This document shows, piece after piece, positions 44,401 to 52,597 of a stretch of DNA of 64,000 nucleotides. The DNA comes from Comamonas fluminis. GTDB lineage: Bacteria; Pseudomonadota; Gammaproteobacteria; Burkholderiales; Burkholderiaceae_C. The stretch spans positions 1,169,501 to 1,233,500 of the forward strand of contig NZ_CP066783.1 in assembly GCF_019186805.1 (NCBI RefSeq). The letters run 5' to 3'. Made by a program: the position numbers and the translations under genes. Within the stretch, counting starts at the first letter, position 1. Each line of letters opens with the position of its first letter. Below the pieces are notes generated by a model. The model did no database searches. It was not told where the DNA came from and saw nothing but the letters and a program-made list of their open reading frames with translations.

Positions 44401-45846
44401 ACCTGTATTGGAATTCCACTCGGCTTTAGGGTTGCCACCAGTCGGTGTATTATCTTGACCATTTTCGTTGTAGGTTTTTGTTCCTACATATTTCATTGGT
44501 GCTCTGAGTACGCCACCATAACGTCCATTATTGTAGCTGGCAGTTTGATCCATCAAATACCCAAAGGCAGCTAGGCGTAGTTGATCGCTATATTTTTGAA
44601 TTACGCCTGTTGGTTTATAATTTCCATTCGGGTATTGGCGGCAAAGATTGTAATCTCTATTGTCTTGAAGGACTCCATTGGTCGAATTGCATACTTGAAC
44701 TCTGGAATAGAAGTAGCCATCGCTATTGAGTGTATTTGGGGCTGAAGATGAGGTCGGTTGCCATAAGCCAGAATAGCTTCTTACATAACATCTTTTGAGG
44801 GTGCCAGAGGCAGGGTCTGAAATCCCTCCTTTAGGGGACCCGGCGCCAGAATAGTAGCAGTCAATGCCGCCGTTGGCTGGCAATACTGTCCAACGTGTGT
44901 CGGTGCCATACCAAACTTCTTTTGTTCCCGTGAAGTAATAAGTATCATTTTCTACACCCAGTTCAAGCATATTGCTTGGAAGATTTCCGCTGAATGAAAC
45001 TTGCGGTCCTTTTTGTATGTTCGACAGACTTGGTCCACCAAGCGTATAGTCGAATATTTGATTGCAGGTACCAGAGGAGCTGTTGCCTGCTTTGAAATAA
45101 ATTCTATTTAATGTGTTGCCAACAAAAATGCTATTGGTGCCTGCTGCTGTTCTCATTGCAGTAGGGACGGCTCCAAAATAATCCCCGTTGTTTCTCAGAA
45201 GTTGTTTGGCTGGGAAATTGCCGGTATTCCACATGCATACGGGGTCTCCATTAGGGATAACTGCACGTTGTAAAATAGTTAGAGTCGGGCTATCAATGTA
45301 GCGGTCGCCTCCTGACAGTGCCAGTCGAAGCATATCAATCGCTGAACTGCTGGACCAGTTTAAAAAATTACCACTGAAGGCGTTTTCGCATTTGCGCGAT
45401 GTTGCTGGCCCAGTTCTGTCAAATCGTTTGTAATCTGCTAGTGTTTTGCCCGTGGCCACTGTTTCGCTGGGGTTGTTGTTATAGCTATAGCAGCTTTCTG
45501 CATCATAGTAGCCGAGATACTCATCAGTGTTACTGTAATTGTTGACAGCATCATTGGATCCTCTTGAGACATATTGCGCACCAACTGTTGGGTATTCAAC
45601 CGATAATGCTAATGCCATGGCTGGCTTGTCGATAGTGGCTGCTGCATATAGCGGCTCATTTGCTAGTGCAACTGCAGGAATATTCGGTGGGGAAGCTTGA
45701 CCGTATACTAAGAGGGCGATGGCTGCAATGGGCAGCACAGCTGTACAGGCTAGCCATGTACTTAATTTTTTTGGGGCCAAAGTTTTCCCATTAGTAATTT
45801 TTTTTATATGCTCTTGCTTTAGGCTAAATAAATTAAATATTTTCAT
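41398..45846 (-). CDS. pilY1: Type IV pilus tip adhesin/assembly protein PilY1 (PilC)
   Basis: 1482 residues. An N-terminal signal or anchor (about 28-50, LSTWLACTAVLPIAAIALLV) precedes a large Tyr/Ser/Asn-rich surface region (about 70-780). The C-terminal beta-propeller (about 950-1330) carries the family segments VFVGANDGMLHSF (near 965), IFALDVSNP and DIYAGDFYGNLWKL (near 1180). PilY1 promotes pilus extension and adhesion, often with calcium. LFDVNENGSSNDD (near 695) could bind calcium. The N-terminal position where many PilY1 proteins have a DxSxS vWA site reads MALALSVEYPTVG, so the MIDAS site is absent. Base composition is lower in G+C than its neighbours. Confidence 0.95.
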   Translation of the reverse strand: MKIFNLFSLKQEHIKKITNGKTLAPKKLSTWLACTAVLPIAAIALLVYGQASPPNIPAVALANEPLYAAATIDKPAMALALSVEYPTVGAQYVSRGSNDAVNNYSNTDEYLGYYDAESCYSYNNNPSETVATGKTLADYKRFDRTGPATSRKCENAFSGNFLNWSSSSAIDMLRLALSGGDRYIDSPTLTILQRAVIPNGDPVCMWNTGNFPAKQLLRNNGDYFGAVPTAMRTAAGTNSIFVGNTLNRIYFKAGNSSSGTCNQIFDYTLGGPSLSNIQKGPQVSFSGNLPSNMLELGVENDTYYFTGTKEVWYGTDTRWTVLPANGGIDCYYSGAGSPKGGISDPASGTLKRCYVRSYSGLWQPTSSSAPNTLNSDGYFYSRVQVCNSTNGVLQDNRDYNLCRQYPNGNYKPTGVIQKYSDQLRLAAFGYLMDQTASYNNGRYGGVLRAPMKYVGTKTYNENGQDNTPTGGNPKAEWNSNTGVFIDNPENDSMQISGVINYLNKFGRTGPTPGRYKYYDPVGEMYYQNLRYLQGLPPTNDAISGLTDVLKDGFPVYTTWEDPYGGTRSDTSDYSCLKSNIVVIGDVNTHDGNWRNIPTTDNKSGNVPDFRTWHSLVQNFEKGISTNYLDGQGVTRSSSNPNAANNNVPSSTQTSQIMGYAYWAHTHDIRGVDWTVDVGTKKRPGLRVKTYLFDVNENGSSNDDTYRKTKNQFFMASKYGGFESDPSNQSRRPYNTWGNPFKQQDAINNNNVWQKLTDPGEASTYYLQSKARGVLSAFDEIFSRAATAANSIAGVSTSSSVISSTTGAVLYSAKFDTSNWSGDVQAIPVSTDTSNALTTSAPLWSASAQLNVMTSPASNRNIVVGSTGSASNPAATNFTWDAISTQLKSDLGKLNPTATGDTRGQQRLNYIRGDRSLEGNPFRVRSSLLGDIVNSNVVYSGAATGAFTGTAYTAFNDQYKNRTPSVFVGANDGMLHSFNANNGNELFAYIPSWLGSKLAALTDTSFINNHKNYVDGPLTIGEAQVANNGTASDWKTVLTGGTGGGGSGIFALDVSNPASFSASNVMWEFTRSDDADLGQIIGKPQILKFKTSGDAATSTYRWFVVVGSGVNNYVPESANGPFSSTGNPAIFLLALDKALGSAWALGTNYFKVSLPADSNLKPTIATGVANFSALYGSQGEVTDIYAGDFYGNLWKLRFQNKATTAWDLNNLSDIRRGSGTSTSAAPLYIARDGSTTPKAQAITAAPTLFTGPLVSGVETFYVSFGTGKYIEPSDNISTTTNSFYVIFDNNSTAIDTSTATDGAIAGRSRLVQATVDTSKKTITVPAFKWGRASSATDTSKRSGWYFDFPASGEKLIGNIVDLELLNGSFNTVIPGSSGATADSCAANQGSSNAYIFNASTGTAQYVQSTVGIQGPPVFFANSAETQVSQSDSTGRRTRITTKRGLSVGQSGITSSGQSIQISEAIGRLSWRQIQSYQDMKNAP

Positions 45847-45854
45847 GATATTAA

Positions 45855-46487
45855 TTAATTTCGATAAAGCATTTGTACAACTGCCTGGGTTTGAGGGTTG
45901 GGGCCAAATCCCATTGCTGTAACGCGGTATATATATTTTGGGTTTTCGGATGGGTTGCGAGTTCTGGGGCTGCTACCAGGATCTAAGATGGCTTCAATCA
46001 CATATCTTGGAGATCTTGCGGGTTGTGTGCCTGCGCCACCCGCAGGAAATGCTCGTCCTGTATAGGTTCCAAAAGCCGTAGTTGATGCACTATTGCTTGT
46101 GTCTGTGAAATCAACAGTTAACCAAGCTGGCTTTCCAGACAAATTGAGTGCGCATAGACCAATGGATGTGGAACTGTTGCCACAATTTTGGATAAATTTA
46201 TTTATATCGGTTTTTCCAATGGTAAATATTGAGTTTCTCTTGTTGGTTGAGCTTGCCGGCATCCCTTCTATATCAAATTCTGCATCAACCAGGGCAGCTT
46301 CTCCAGCTTGCCAAGCAATTTGATAATCTCTGTCATTTCTGGCGCTTTTTTCAGCCATCATGGATATTTGTATTGCGCTTACGCCGAGAATTGAGGCAAT
46401 GACAAGTATGAGTAGAACAACAATAAGTGAGGCTCCCTGTTGATAGGAGCTTTTATTTAAATGGATCGAAAAATCACAATATTTCAT
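45855..46487 (-). CDS. pilX: Type IV pilus minor pilin PilX
   Basis: 210 residues. The N-terminus YQQGASLIVVLLILVIASIL is the PilX-type signal and hydrophobic helix (no Glu+5, as usual for PilX). AIQISMMAEKSARNDRDYQI and WQAGEAALVDAE are the family helix. The C-terminal part ends YIYRVTAMGFGPNPQTQAVV then QMLYRN, the conserved PilX ending. It is 8 bp upstream of pilY1 and 2 bp after pilW. Like pilY1, it is noticeably A+T-rich. Confidence 0.92.
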   Translation of the reverse strand: MKYCDFSIHLNKSSYQQGASLIVVLLILVIASILGVSAIQISMMAEKSARNDRDYQIAWQAGEAALVDAEFDIEGMPASSTNKRNSIFTIGKTDINKFIQNCGNSSTSIGLCALNLSGKPAWLTVDFTDTSNSASTTAFGTYTGRAFPAGGAGTQPARSPRYVIEAILDPGSSPRTRNPSENPKYIYRVTAMGFGPNPQTQAVVQMLYRN

Positions 46488-46489
46488 GA

Positions 46490-47512
46490 CTACAGATCTC
46501 CCTGGTAATTGCGCAGGTGGATCGTGAAAGTGACGACTTGACGCAGGCGGCCGTCTACTGTTGGGGTGAAGGTCGTACCGGGATCTGAGGTGGAAGCAAA
46601 TGCGCTGCCAATTGCTGCGGTAGCGGCAGATTTGGCGGCTCCCAGCGGGTAAAAAGTTTGGCTGCTTTTATCAATGGCCGTACCAACTGAAGAGCGGAGC
46701 ACCATGCCTATACGGATGCTGCGCACCCGTTGCCAGTTGGCATAAGTGGCGGGATCGTTGCCATTGACTGTAATCTGATCGGCCCTCAAGTAGCGCTCAG
46801 GAACGGAGTCGGCGGTGCTCGCTGCGATAGGAACGGTTGTGTTTCCAGGGGCGATTCCGTCAACGCCATAAAGCACCTGAAAATTTTCAACGCCTTGAAT
46901 CAGCGGCTGTGTGTCATAAGGTGCGGTGCCTGTTGCCGATCGGGAGCACATGAGCGAAGGCTCGCCATCAGATCCGACACCCACATGCAAAATACTGACC
47001 ATGCGATCGTCGCGACTGGAGGGGGGGGCGGTGGAGCCGATTCCCATGCAGTCAATCATGGTTCCGTCCGAAGAAGTGGAGTTGTCTGATGTCGTGTTGG
47101 TTTGGTAGCGCAGTACCAGAATGTCGCTGCCGTAGCCCACAGAGTTTGCAGTGCGAGTCGTGCCTGCATCCCATGTGCTCGCGCTGGTTCGTGATGCATT
47201 GTTCAGGCCAAACACATTGGGGGCGGATACGGAAATGCCATCTACATTTGAGCTCTGCTGTGTTGCGGCATATTGCAAGCTTTTGAATCCCACCTGAACA
47301 CCGACACGCTGCAAGGTGTCCTGGGCAAAGCGGGCGTTGTCGCGTAGCTGGGCAGCTGCATCTACATTGGTGAAGCCTTGTCTGGCAACAAACAATGCTC
47401 CTGCTGCCGCGATGGCGATCAGCAAGGCGATGACCATGGCGACCAAGAGTTCCACCATGGTCAAGCCGCCTTGCCTGAAGGCAGAGAGGGAGGGGCGGTA
47501 TGCTTTGTTCAC
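46490..47512 (-). CDS. pilW: Type IV pilus minor pilin PilW
   Basis: 340 residues. The prepilin signal FRQGGLTMVELLVAMVIALL (with Glu+5) leads into AGALFVARQGFTNVDAAAQL, the PilW helix. The central part contains VLRYQTNTTSDN and a cysteine pair (MIDCMGIGS, LMCSRSATG). It ends LRQVVTFTIHLRNYQGDL. Initiation factor for pilus assembly at the tip with PilV, PilX and PilY1. The ATG overlaps the pilV stop by 4 bp. Confidence 0.93.
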   Translation of the reverse strand: MNKAYRPSLSAFRQGGLTMVELLVAMVIALLIAIAAAGALFVARQGFTNVDAAAQLRDNARFAQDTLQRVGVQVGFKSLQYAATQQSSNVDGISVSAPNVFGLNNASRTSASTWDAGTTRTANSVGYGSDILVLRYQTNTTSDNSTSSDGTMIDCMGIGSTAPPSSRDDRMVSILHVGVGSDGEPSLMCSRSATGTAPYDTQPLIQGVENFQVLYGVDGIAPGNTTVPIAASTADSVPERYLRADQITVNGNDPATYANWQRVRSIRIGMVLRSSVGTAIDKSSQTFYPLGAAKSAATAAIGSAFASTSDPGTTFTPTVDGRLRQVVTFTIHLRNYQGDL

Positions 47513-48159
47513 TGGCTGTTCCCGCTGGTGACCGGAAGAATGAGCCCGGGTCGTGAACTGGTATCGGTGGTCTGCTCCAGGGCATTGGCGCCGGTCAGGG
47601 TTTTATTGGTGCTGGCCTGTGTCCATCCGATCTTGATGTAAATAATTTCGTTGGCCCCTGTGGGGGTGCAGTTCCACTGAGGAAGGCCATCGCTGGTAAA
47701 AGGCGTTGCATCCAGGCAGACAGAGACGCGGGCGCTTGGCAGGGTGGCGTCGACACGAGCAAGCCAGTCCGTCATTTGGGCTGACGCGATGTCAATCGTC
47801 GATGAGCATCCCGTGCTGGCGTTGCTGACGCTGAGGCAGTAGGAGGGCGAACTGAGATTGAGGCTACCTGTTGCAAATGTGCCCAGATAAGGGTTTGCTG
47901 CAGCAGTGGGTTTGACGGCGATTTGTCGATTGCCGCGCATCATCTCCGCCAGTTCTCTGGCAAGCGATGTGGCCTCGCTTTGCAGGCGAGCTTCGCGGTT
48001 GGATTGCAGAGCGAAGGCTTGCATGCCAACCATCCCAAGTAGGCCGAACGAAAAAACAATAATGGCGACCAAGACCTCAATCAGAGTGAAGCCTTGGCTG
48101 CTTGCTCTTTGAATGGAGCGAGGAGGCGTTGGCCGTCTTGTTGGCGAGGGTTTCAGCAT
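47509..48159 (-). CDS. pilV: Type IV pilus minor pilin PilV
   Basis: 216 residues, first gene of the pilus cluster. A basic Pro/Arg-rich lead (about 1-20) precedes the signal SSQGFTLIEVLVAIIVFSFG and LLGMVGMQAFALQSNREARL. The globular part has cysteines at SYCLSVS, TGCSSTI, VCLDATP and WNCTPTG. No strong ribosome site is seen before ATG 48159; a small palindrome CATGTGAACATG surrounds the start (48157-48168). The 82-bp gap upstream probably holds the cluster promoter. Confidence 0.92.
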   Translation of the reverse strand: MLKPSPTRRPTPPRSIQRASSQGFTLIEVLVAIIVFSFGLLGMVGMQAFALQSNREARLQSEATSLARELAEMMRGNRQIAVKPTAAANPYLGTFATGSLNLSSPSYCLSVSNASTGCSSTIDIASAQMTDWLARVDATLPSARVSVCLDATPFTSDGLPQWNCTPTGANEIIYIKIGWTQASTNKTLTGANALEQTTDTSSRPGLILPVTSGNSQ

Positions 48160-48241
48160 GTGAACATGCTAATGAGCCTGGCTTTATAGAGGCTACCGCT
48201 GAGTGCCTGGATTCAACCGTTTAGCCAGATTGAGTCTGGAG

Positions 48242-48499
48242 TTACCGCCTGCTACTCGGTTGCCTTTGCGTATACCCCGCACAAGCCCCGGAGTTCGGTC
48301 TACCTTGGCACTCTCTGTACAGCCTGCGGTCACGCTCCGCAGTCGATTCGTCTGAACTGCTGCGGATGTTCTGAATTTTGACTCTGCCGCTATGTGCTTT
48401 GCGTGCGGCCAAGCTGTCTGTTGCCAGCGTCAAGACCAGTAGCGATGTGGCCAGAGTGGCCCACAGGCGTGGGGTGAGGTGAGCTTTCTGGTGAGTCAT
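48242..48499 (-). CDS. Small exported protein upstream of the pilus cluster
   Basis: 85 residues with a Sec signal: basic lead MTHQKAHLTPRL, hydrophobic WATLATSLLVLTLATDSLAA, likely cleaved near residue 32. The mature 50-residue part is basic and contains RRLYRECQGRPNSGACAGYT with two cysteines. Ribosome site AAGGA is 8 bases upstream. Not recognised by function; the position just ahead of pilV on the same strand suggests a link with the pilus genes, which is inference. It could have its own promoter. Confidence 0.7.
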   Translation of the reverse strand: MTHQKAHLTPRLWATLATSLLVLTLATDSLAARKAHSGRVKIQNIRSSSDESTAERDRRLYRECQGRPNSGACAGYTQRQPSSRR

Positions 48500-48608
48500 G
48501 GCAGGTCCTTGGTGAAGGAGTGGCAGTCCATTGCACAGCCTGTGCTTGGGGTTGGCAATATGGGTTTGCGTGTGCTCTGACTTGGGGAGTGGCGGGGAAA
48601 TAGGCTCT

Positions 48609-48617
48609 TGTTATAAT
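48609..48617 (+). promoter_or_regulatory. Extended -10 promoter of rpsO
   Basis: TGTTATAAT (48609-48617) is an exact extended -10 element (TGnTATAAT). It lies about 105 bases before the rpsO ATG, giving an expected start near 48624. No convincing -35 is seen at 17 bp, which is usual for extended -10 promoters. Confidence 0.75.
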
Positions 48618-48636
48618 CGACAGGTTTTGCATGGTG

Positions 48637-48692
48637 CAAGACGCACGCTGAGGCCTTTCCAGTCTTGGCGCAAGTAACCAAGGTGCTCCTTG
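48637..48692 (+). promoter_or_regulatory. Structured rpsO leader, candidate S15 autoregulation site
   Basis: Two hairpins can form in the leader: CAAGAC (48637-48642) with GTCTTG (48662-48667), and CAAGG-TGCT-CCTTG (48679-48692). They end 16 bases before the AAGGAA ribosome site. S15 represses its own mRNA through leader structures in several bacteria. The structure here was found by eye and not compared with known S15 leaders. Confidence 0.4.
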
Positions 48693-48720
48693 CTGAGTGC
48701 CAAATCCTAAGGAAAACAAA

Positions 48721-48987
48721 ATGATCGCTGCCGATAAGAAGGCTGAAGTTGTCAAGGCCAATGCTCGTTCCGAAAACGACACTGGTAGCCCCGAAGTGCA
48801 AGTGGCTCTGCTGACAGCTCGCATCAACGAACTGACTCCCCACTTCAAGGCTAACGCCAAGGACCACCACGGTCGTCGCGGTCTGCTGCGTATGGTGAGC
48901 CGTCGCCGCAAGCTGCTGGACTACCTGAAGTCCAAGGACGCTGAGCGTTACACCGCACTGATCGCTAAGCTGGGCCTGCGTAAGTAA
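48721..48987 (+). CDS. rpsO: 30S ribosomal protein S15
   Basis: Small-subunit primary rRNA-binding protein. The 88-residue product has the standard size and reads [20 protein letters not shown], then [40 protein letters not shown] and IAKLGLRK, matching S15 throughout. AAGGAA (48709-48714) lies 6 bases before ATG 48721. A terminator follows at once and pnp lies downstream, the usual pair. Identification is secure. Confidence 0.98.
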   Translation: MIAADKKAEVVKANARSENDTGSPEVQVALLTARINELTPHFKANAKDHHGRRGLLRMVSRRRKLLDYLKSKDAERYTALIAKLGLRK

Positions 48988-49004
48988 GCACGGTGAAAGA
49001 TCGA

Positions 49005-49041
49005 AACGCCTGAGTTAGATTGCCTAGCTCAGGCGTTTTTT
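49005..49041 (+). terminator. Terminator between rpsO and pnp
   Basis: AACGCCTGAG (49005-49014) and CTCAGGCGTT (49028-49037), followed by a T-run. pnp may be reached by readthrough or by its own promoter, as in other bacteria where a terminator also separates the two genes. Confidence 0.88.
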
Positions 49042-49072
49042 ACTTCGGAGTTCGCAAAACAGAGCGAAGCTG

Positions 49073-49137
49073 TGTCATTCCAATGCTGTCCAAGCTGCAG
49101 CAATATTGATAGCGCCTAGCGCAGCACTGGAATGGCA
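49073..49137 (+). promoter_or_regulatory. Long leader hairpin of pnp, candidate RNase III autoregulation site
   Basis: TGTCATTCCAATGCTG (49073-49088) pairs with CAGCACTGGAATGGCA (49122-49137): 16 positions with one G-U wobble and one A-C mismatch, around a 33-base loop. In E. coli the pnp leader folds into a long stem cut by RNase III, which lets PNPase repress itself. Same place (between rpsO and pnp) and same shape here. The loop holds a fragment of the ATAGC...TAGCGC repeat (49108-49122). Confidence 0.55.
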
Positions 49138-49204
49138 TCGTGTTCTGTTTGCACTCCAAATCAAGGCTGGATGTGCGCATCCAGCTATTCATAAAGGAGT
49201 CTCT

Positions 49205-51451
49205 ATGACCATGTTCAATAAAGTTACCAAGACTTTCCAATGGGGTCAGCACACTGTGACCATGGAAACTGGCGAAATCGCTCGCCAGGCTTCCGGTGCC
49301 GTGCTGGTCAATATCGACGACACCGTGGTGCTGGCCACTGTGGTGGGCTCCAAGATCGCCAAGGCTGGGCAGGACTTCTTCCCGCTGACGGTTGACTACA
49401 TCGAGAAGACATACGCCGCAGGCAAGATCCCCGGCAGCTTCTTTAAGCGTGAAGCCAAGCCTTCGGAGCTGGAAACCCTGACCTCGCGTCTGATCGACCG
49501 CCCCATCCGTCCTCTGTTCCCCGAAGGCTTCTTCAACGACGTGCACGTGGTCATCCACACCATCTCGTTGAACCCTGAAGTGGACGCCGACATCGCCGCC
49601 ATGATCGCCACTTCGGCGGCTCTGGCTGTGTCCGGCCTGCCTTTCAATGGCCCCATCGGTGCAGCCCGCGTGGGTTACATCAACGGCGAATATGTGCTGA
49701 ACCCCGGTCAGACTCAGCGCAAGGATTCGCAGATGGATCTGGTCGTTGCTGGTACCGAATCCGCCGTGCTGATGGTGGAATCCGAAGCCCTGCAACTGCC
49801 TGAAGAAGTGATGCTGGGCGCTGTGGTGTTCGGCCACGAGCAAGGTCAAATTGCCATCAACGCCATCCACGACCTGGTGCGTGAAGGCGGCAAGCCCGCA
49901 TGGGACTGGACTGCGCCTGCCAAGGACGAAGCCCTGATTGCCAAGGTGACCGAGTTGGGCGAAGCCAAGCTGCGCGCCGCCTACCAAGAGCGCAACAAGC
50001 AAGTGCGTACGCTGGCTTGCCGCATGGCCTACGCCGACGTGAAGGCCGCTCTGACCGAGCAAGGCGTGGCGTTTGACGGCGTCAAGGTCGAAGGCATGCT
50101 GTTCGACATCGAAGCTCGTATCGTGCGTTCGCAGATCCTGGCTGGTGAGCCCCGTATTGATGGCCGCGACACCCGCACCGTGCGTCCTATCGAAATCCGT
50201 TCTTCCGTGCTGCCCCGCACTCACGGCTCGGCGCTGTTCACCCGTGGCGAGACTCAGGCTCTGGTGATCTCCACTCTGGGCACCGAGCGCGATGCACAGA
50301 AGATCGACGCACTGGCTGGTGAATACGAAGACCGCTTCCTGTTCCACTACAACATGCCTCCCTTTGCGACCGGTGAAGTGGGCCGCATGGGCTCGACCAA
50401 GCGCCGCGAAATCGGCCACGGTCGTCTGGCCAAGCGCGCTCTGGTGGCTTGCCTGCCTTCCAAGGAAGAGTTCCCCTACACCATCCGCGTGGTGTCGGAA
50501 ATCACGGAATCCAACGGCTCCTCGTCCATGGCTTCGGTCTGCGGCGGCTGCCTGTCCATGATGGACGCTGGCGTGCCCATGAAGGCGCACGTGGCCGGTA
50601 TCGCCATGGGCCTGATCAAGGAAGAGAACAAGTTTGCCGTGCTGACCGACATCCTGGGTGACGAAGATCACCTGGGTGATATGGACTTCAAGGTGGCTGG
50701 TACCACCAACGGTATTACTGCTCTGCAGATGGACATCAAGATCCAGGGCATTACCAAGGAAATCATGCAAGTGGCGCTGGCTCAGGCCAAGGAAGCCCGC
50801 ATGCACATCCTGGGCAAGATGCAGGAAGCCATGGGCGAAGCCAAGGCCGAAATTTCGTCCTTCGCGCCCAAGCTCTACACCATGAAGATCAACCCCGAGA
50901 AGATCCGTGACGTGATCGGCAAGGGCGGCGCCACCATCCGTGCGCTGACCGAAGAAACCGGCACCCAGATCAACATCGAGGAAGACGGCACCATCACCAT
51001 CGCCGCCACCGACGGCGCCAAGGCCGAAGCAGCCAAGCTGCGCATCGAGCAGATCACTGCCGAAGTCGAAATCGGCAAGATCTACGAAGGCCCGATCGTC
51101 AAGATTCTGGACTTCGGTGCTCTGGTGAACCTGCTGCCCGGCAAGGACGGTCTGCTGCACATCAGCCAGATCGCTCACGAGCGCGTGGAAAAGGTCACCG
51201 ACTACCTGCAAGAAGGCCAAGTGGTCAAGGTCAAGGTTCTGGAAACCGACGACAAGGGTCGCGTCAAGCTGTCCATGAAGGCGCTGACCGAGCGTCCCGC
51301 CGGCATGCCCGAGCGTGAGCCTCGCGAACCCCGTGGTGATCGCGAATACCGCGAACGCGCTCCTCGCCAGAACCGCGAGCCTCGTGAAAACCGCGAGCCC
51401 CGCGAGAACCGTGCTGCGGCCGACGAGCAACAACAACAGCAACAGCAGTAA
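49205..51451 (+). CDS. pnp: Polyribonucleotide nucleotidyltransferase (PNPase)
   Basis: Trimeric 3'-5' phosphorolytic RNase of mRNA decay. The 748-residue product starts [20 protein letters not shown]. The two RNase PH-like domains are visible ([20 protein letters not shown] in the first; [19 protein letters not shown] and [20 protein letters not shown] in the second). They are followed by a KH domain ([20 protein letters not shown] near 560) and an S1 domain ([20 protein letters not shown] near 630). The C-terminus is a repetitive Arg/Glu/Pro tail ending in poly-Gln. AAGGAG lies 5 bases before ATG 49205; ATG 49211 is in frame. Confidence 0.98.
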   Translation: MTMFNKVTKTFQWGQHTVTMETGEIARQASGAVLVNIDDTVVLATVVGSKIAKAGQDFFPLTVDYIEKTYAAGKIPGSFFKREAKPSELETLTSRLIDRPIRPLFPEGFFNDVHVVIHTISLNPEVDADIAAMIATSAALAVSGLPFNGPIGAARVGYINGEYVLNPGQTQRKDSQMDLVVAGTESAVLMVESEALQLPEEVMLGAVVFGHEQGQIAINAIHDLVREGGKPAWDWTAPAKDEALIAKVTELGEAKLRAAYQERNKQVRTLACRMAYADVKAALTEQGVAFDGVKVEGMLFDIEARIVRSQILAGEPRIDGRDTRTVRPIEIRSSVLPRTHGSALFTRGETQALVISTLGTERDAQKIDALAGEYEDRFLFHYNMPPFATGEVGRMGSTKRREIGHGRLAKRALVACLPSKEEFPYTIRVVSEITESNGSSSMASVCGGCLSMMDAGVPMKAHVAGIAMGLIKEENKFAVLTDILGDEDHLGDMDFKVAGTTNGITALQMDIKIQGITKEIMQVALAQAKEARMHILGKMQEAMGEAKAEISSFAPKLYTMKINPEKIRDVIGKGGATIRALTEETGTQINIEEDGTITIAATDGAKAEAAKLRIEQITAEVEIGKIYEGPIVKILDFGALVNLLPGKDGLLHISQIAHERVEKVTDYLQEGQVVKVKVLETDDKGRVKLSMKALTERPAGMPEREPREPRGDREYRERAPRQNREPRENREPRENRAAADEQQQQQQQ

Positions 51452-51457
51452 TGCCTG

Positions 51458-51492
51458 AGCGCAAGCCTGCCATCGTGCAGGCTTGCGCTTTG
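51458..51492 (+). terminator. Terminator after pnp
   Basis: AGCGCAAGCCTGC (51458-51470) and GCAGGCTTGCGCT (51477-51489) form a perfect 13-bp stem. The T-run is short (TTTGTG), so efficiency is less certain. Confidence 0.75.
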
Positions 51493-51521
51493 TGTATTTC
51501 AGGTTCTGTGTGACTCTTGTT

Positions 51522-51563
51522 TTGATAGCTGATAGCGTTTATTAAATAAGCGTTAGAGCATGA
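51522..51563. repeat. Comamonadaceae-type intergenic repeat upstream of the quinone oxidoreductase
   Basis: TTGATAGCTGATAGCGTTTA (51522-51541), then TTAAATAAGCGTTAGAGCAT: an ATAGC...AGCG motif with a downstream partial inverse AAGCG. Lies between the pnp terminator and the next gene. Confidence 0.7.
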
Positions 51564-51604
51564 TTTCATTGATAAAGCAAAGCCCGGATATGGAACACAA
51601 CACA

Positions 51605-52597
51605 ATGCGAGCGGTGGAAATCACCAGCTATGGCGCGCCTGACGTGCTGCGCATGGGTGAGCGTCCCATGCCTGTGGCAGGTGAGGGCGAGGTGCTGATT
51701 CGCGTTGCTGCGAGCGGTATCAATCGCCCTGACGTGCTGCAGCGCAAAGGCCACTACGCGCCACCTGCTGGAGCTTCGGATCTGCCGGGGCTGGAAGTGG
51801 CTGGCGTCATCATCGCTGGCGATGAGGCGGCCATGGCGCTGGCGGGTTTCAAGCTCGGTGACCGTGTCTGCGCGCTGGTGGCGGGCGGTGGCTACGCGCA
51901 GTATTGCGTGGCGCCTGTGCCGCAATGCCTGCCTGTGCCAGCTGGCTTTACCGATGTGCAGGCGGCGGCCTTGCCTGAGACCTTTTTCACGGTCTGGAGC
52001 AATGTGTTTGATCGTGGTGCCTTGCAGCCCGGTGAAACCTTGCTGGTGCAAGGCGGCAGCAGCGGTATCGGTGTCACGGCCATCCAATTGGCCAAGGCCT
52101 GGGGCGCGCAAGTCATTGTGACGGCTGGCAGCGATGCCAAGTGCGACGACTGTCTCAAGCTCGGTGCCGATCACGCCATCAACTACAAGACGCAGGATTT
52201 CGCTGCAGAAGTGCAGCGCATCACCAACGGCGAAGGTGTCAATGTCATTTTGGACATGGTCGCTGGCAGCTACGTGGCGCGTGAAGTGCAGTCTCTGGCG
52301 CCAGATGGCCGACTGGTCATCATCGCCGTGCAAGGTGGTGTCAAGTCAGAGTTTGACGCGGGCCTTGTGCTGCGCAAACGCCTGACCATTACAGGTTCTA
52401 CGCTGCGTCCGCGTCCCGTGGCCTTCAAGGCTGCGATTGCGCAGGCGCTCAAGCGCAATGTCTGGCCCATGCTGGAATCCGGCAAGGTGCGCCCAGCCAT
52501 TTATCGTGAATTCGATGCTGCTGACGCCGCGCAGGCTCATGCGCTGATGGAGTCCAGCCAGCACACCGGAAAAATCGTTTTGACTTGGGAAACATGA
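51605..52597 (+). CDS. NAD(P)H quinone oxidoreductase (zeta-crystallin/PIG3 type)
   Basis: About 330 residues of the medium-chain reductase family without catalytic zinc. It starts [20 protein letters not shown] and has [20 protein letters not shown] (substrate region) and [13 protein letters not shown]. The Rossmann motif [20 protein letters not shown] gives NADPH binding, and [20 protein letters not shown] follows. ATG 51605 is preferred from the family; ATG 51590 gives five more residues and is possible. The stop overlaps the tpiA start (ATGA), so it is coupled to tpiA. Quinone or enone reduction is inferred from the family. Confidence 0.9.
   Translation: MRAVEITSYGAPDVLRMGERPMPVAGEGEVLIRVAASGINRPDVLQRKGHYAPPAGASDLPGLEVAGVIIAGDEAAMALAGFKLGDRVCALVAGGGYAQYCVAPVPQCLPVPAGFTDVQAAALPETFFTVWSNVFDRGALQPGETLLVQGGSSGIGVTAIQLAKAWGAQVIVTAGSDAKCDDCLKLGADHAINYKTQDFAAEVQRITNGEGVNVILDMVAGSYVAREVQSLAPDGRLVIIAVQGGVKSEFDAGLVLRKRLTITGSTLRPRPVAFKAAIAQALKRNVWPMLESGKVRPAIYREFDAADAAQAHALMESSQHTGKIVLTWET

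Noticed and set aside
49040..51442. 800-codon open frame antisense to pnp
   Set aside because: Shadow of a highly biased codon pattern; runs of His, Gly and Gln and no recognisable domain.
51301..51449. Tandem CGTGAGCCTCGCGA-type repeats at the end of pnp considered as a CRISPR or satellite
   Set aside because: They encode the Arg/Glu/Pro tail in frame; there are no spacers.
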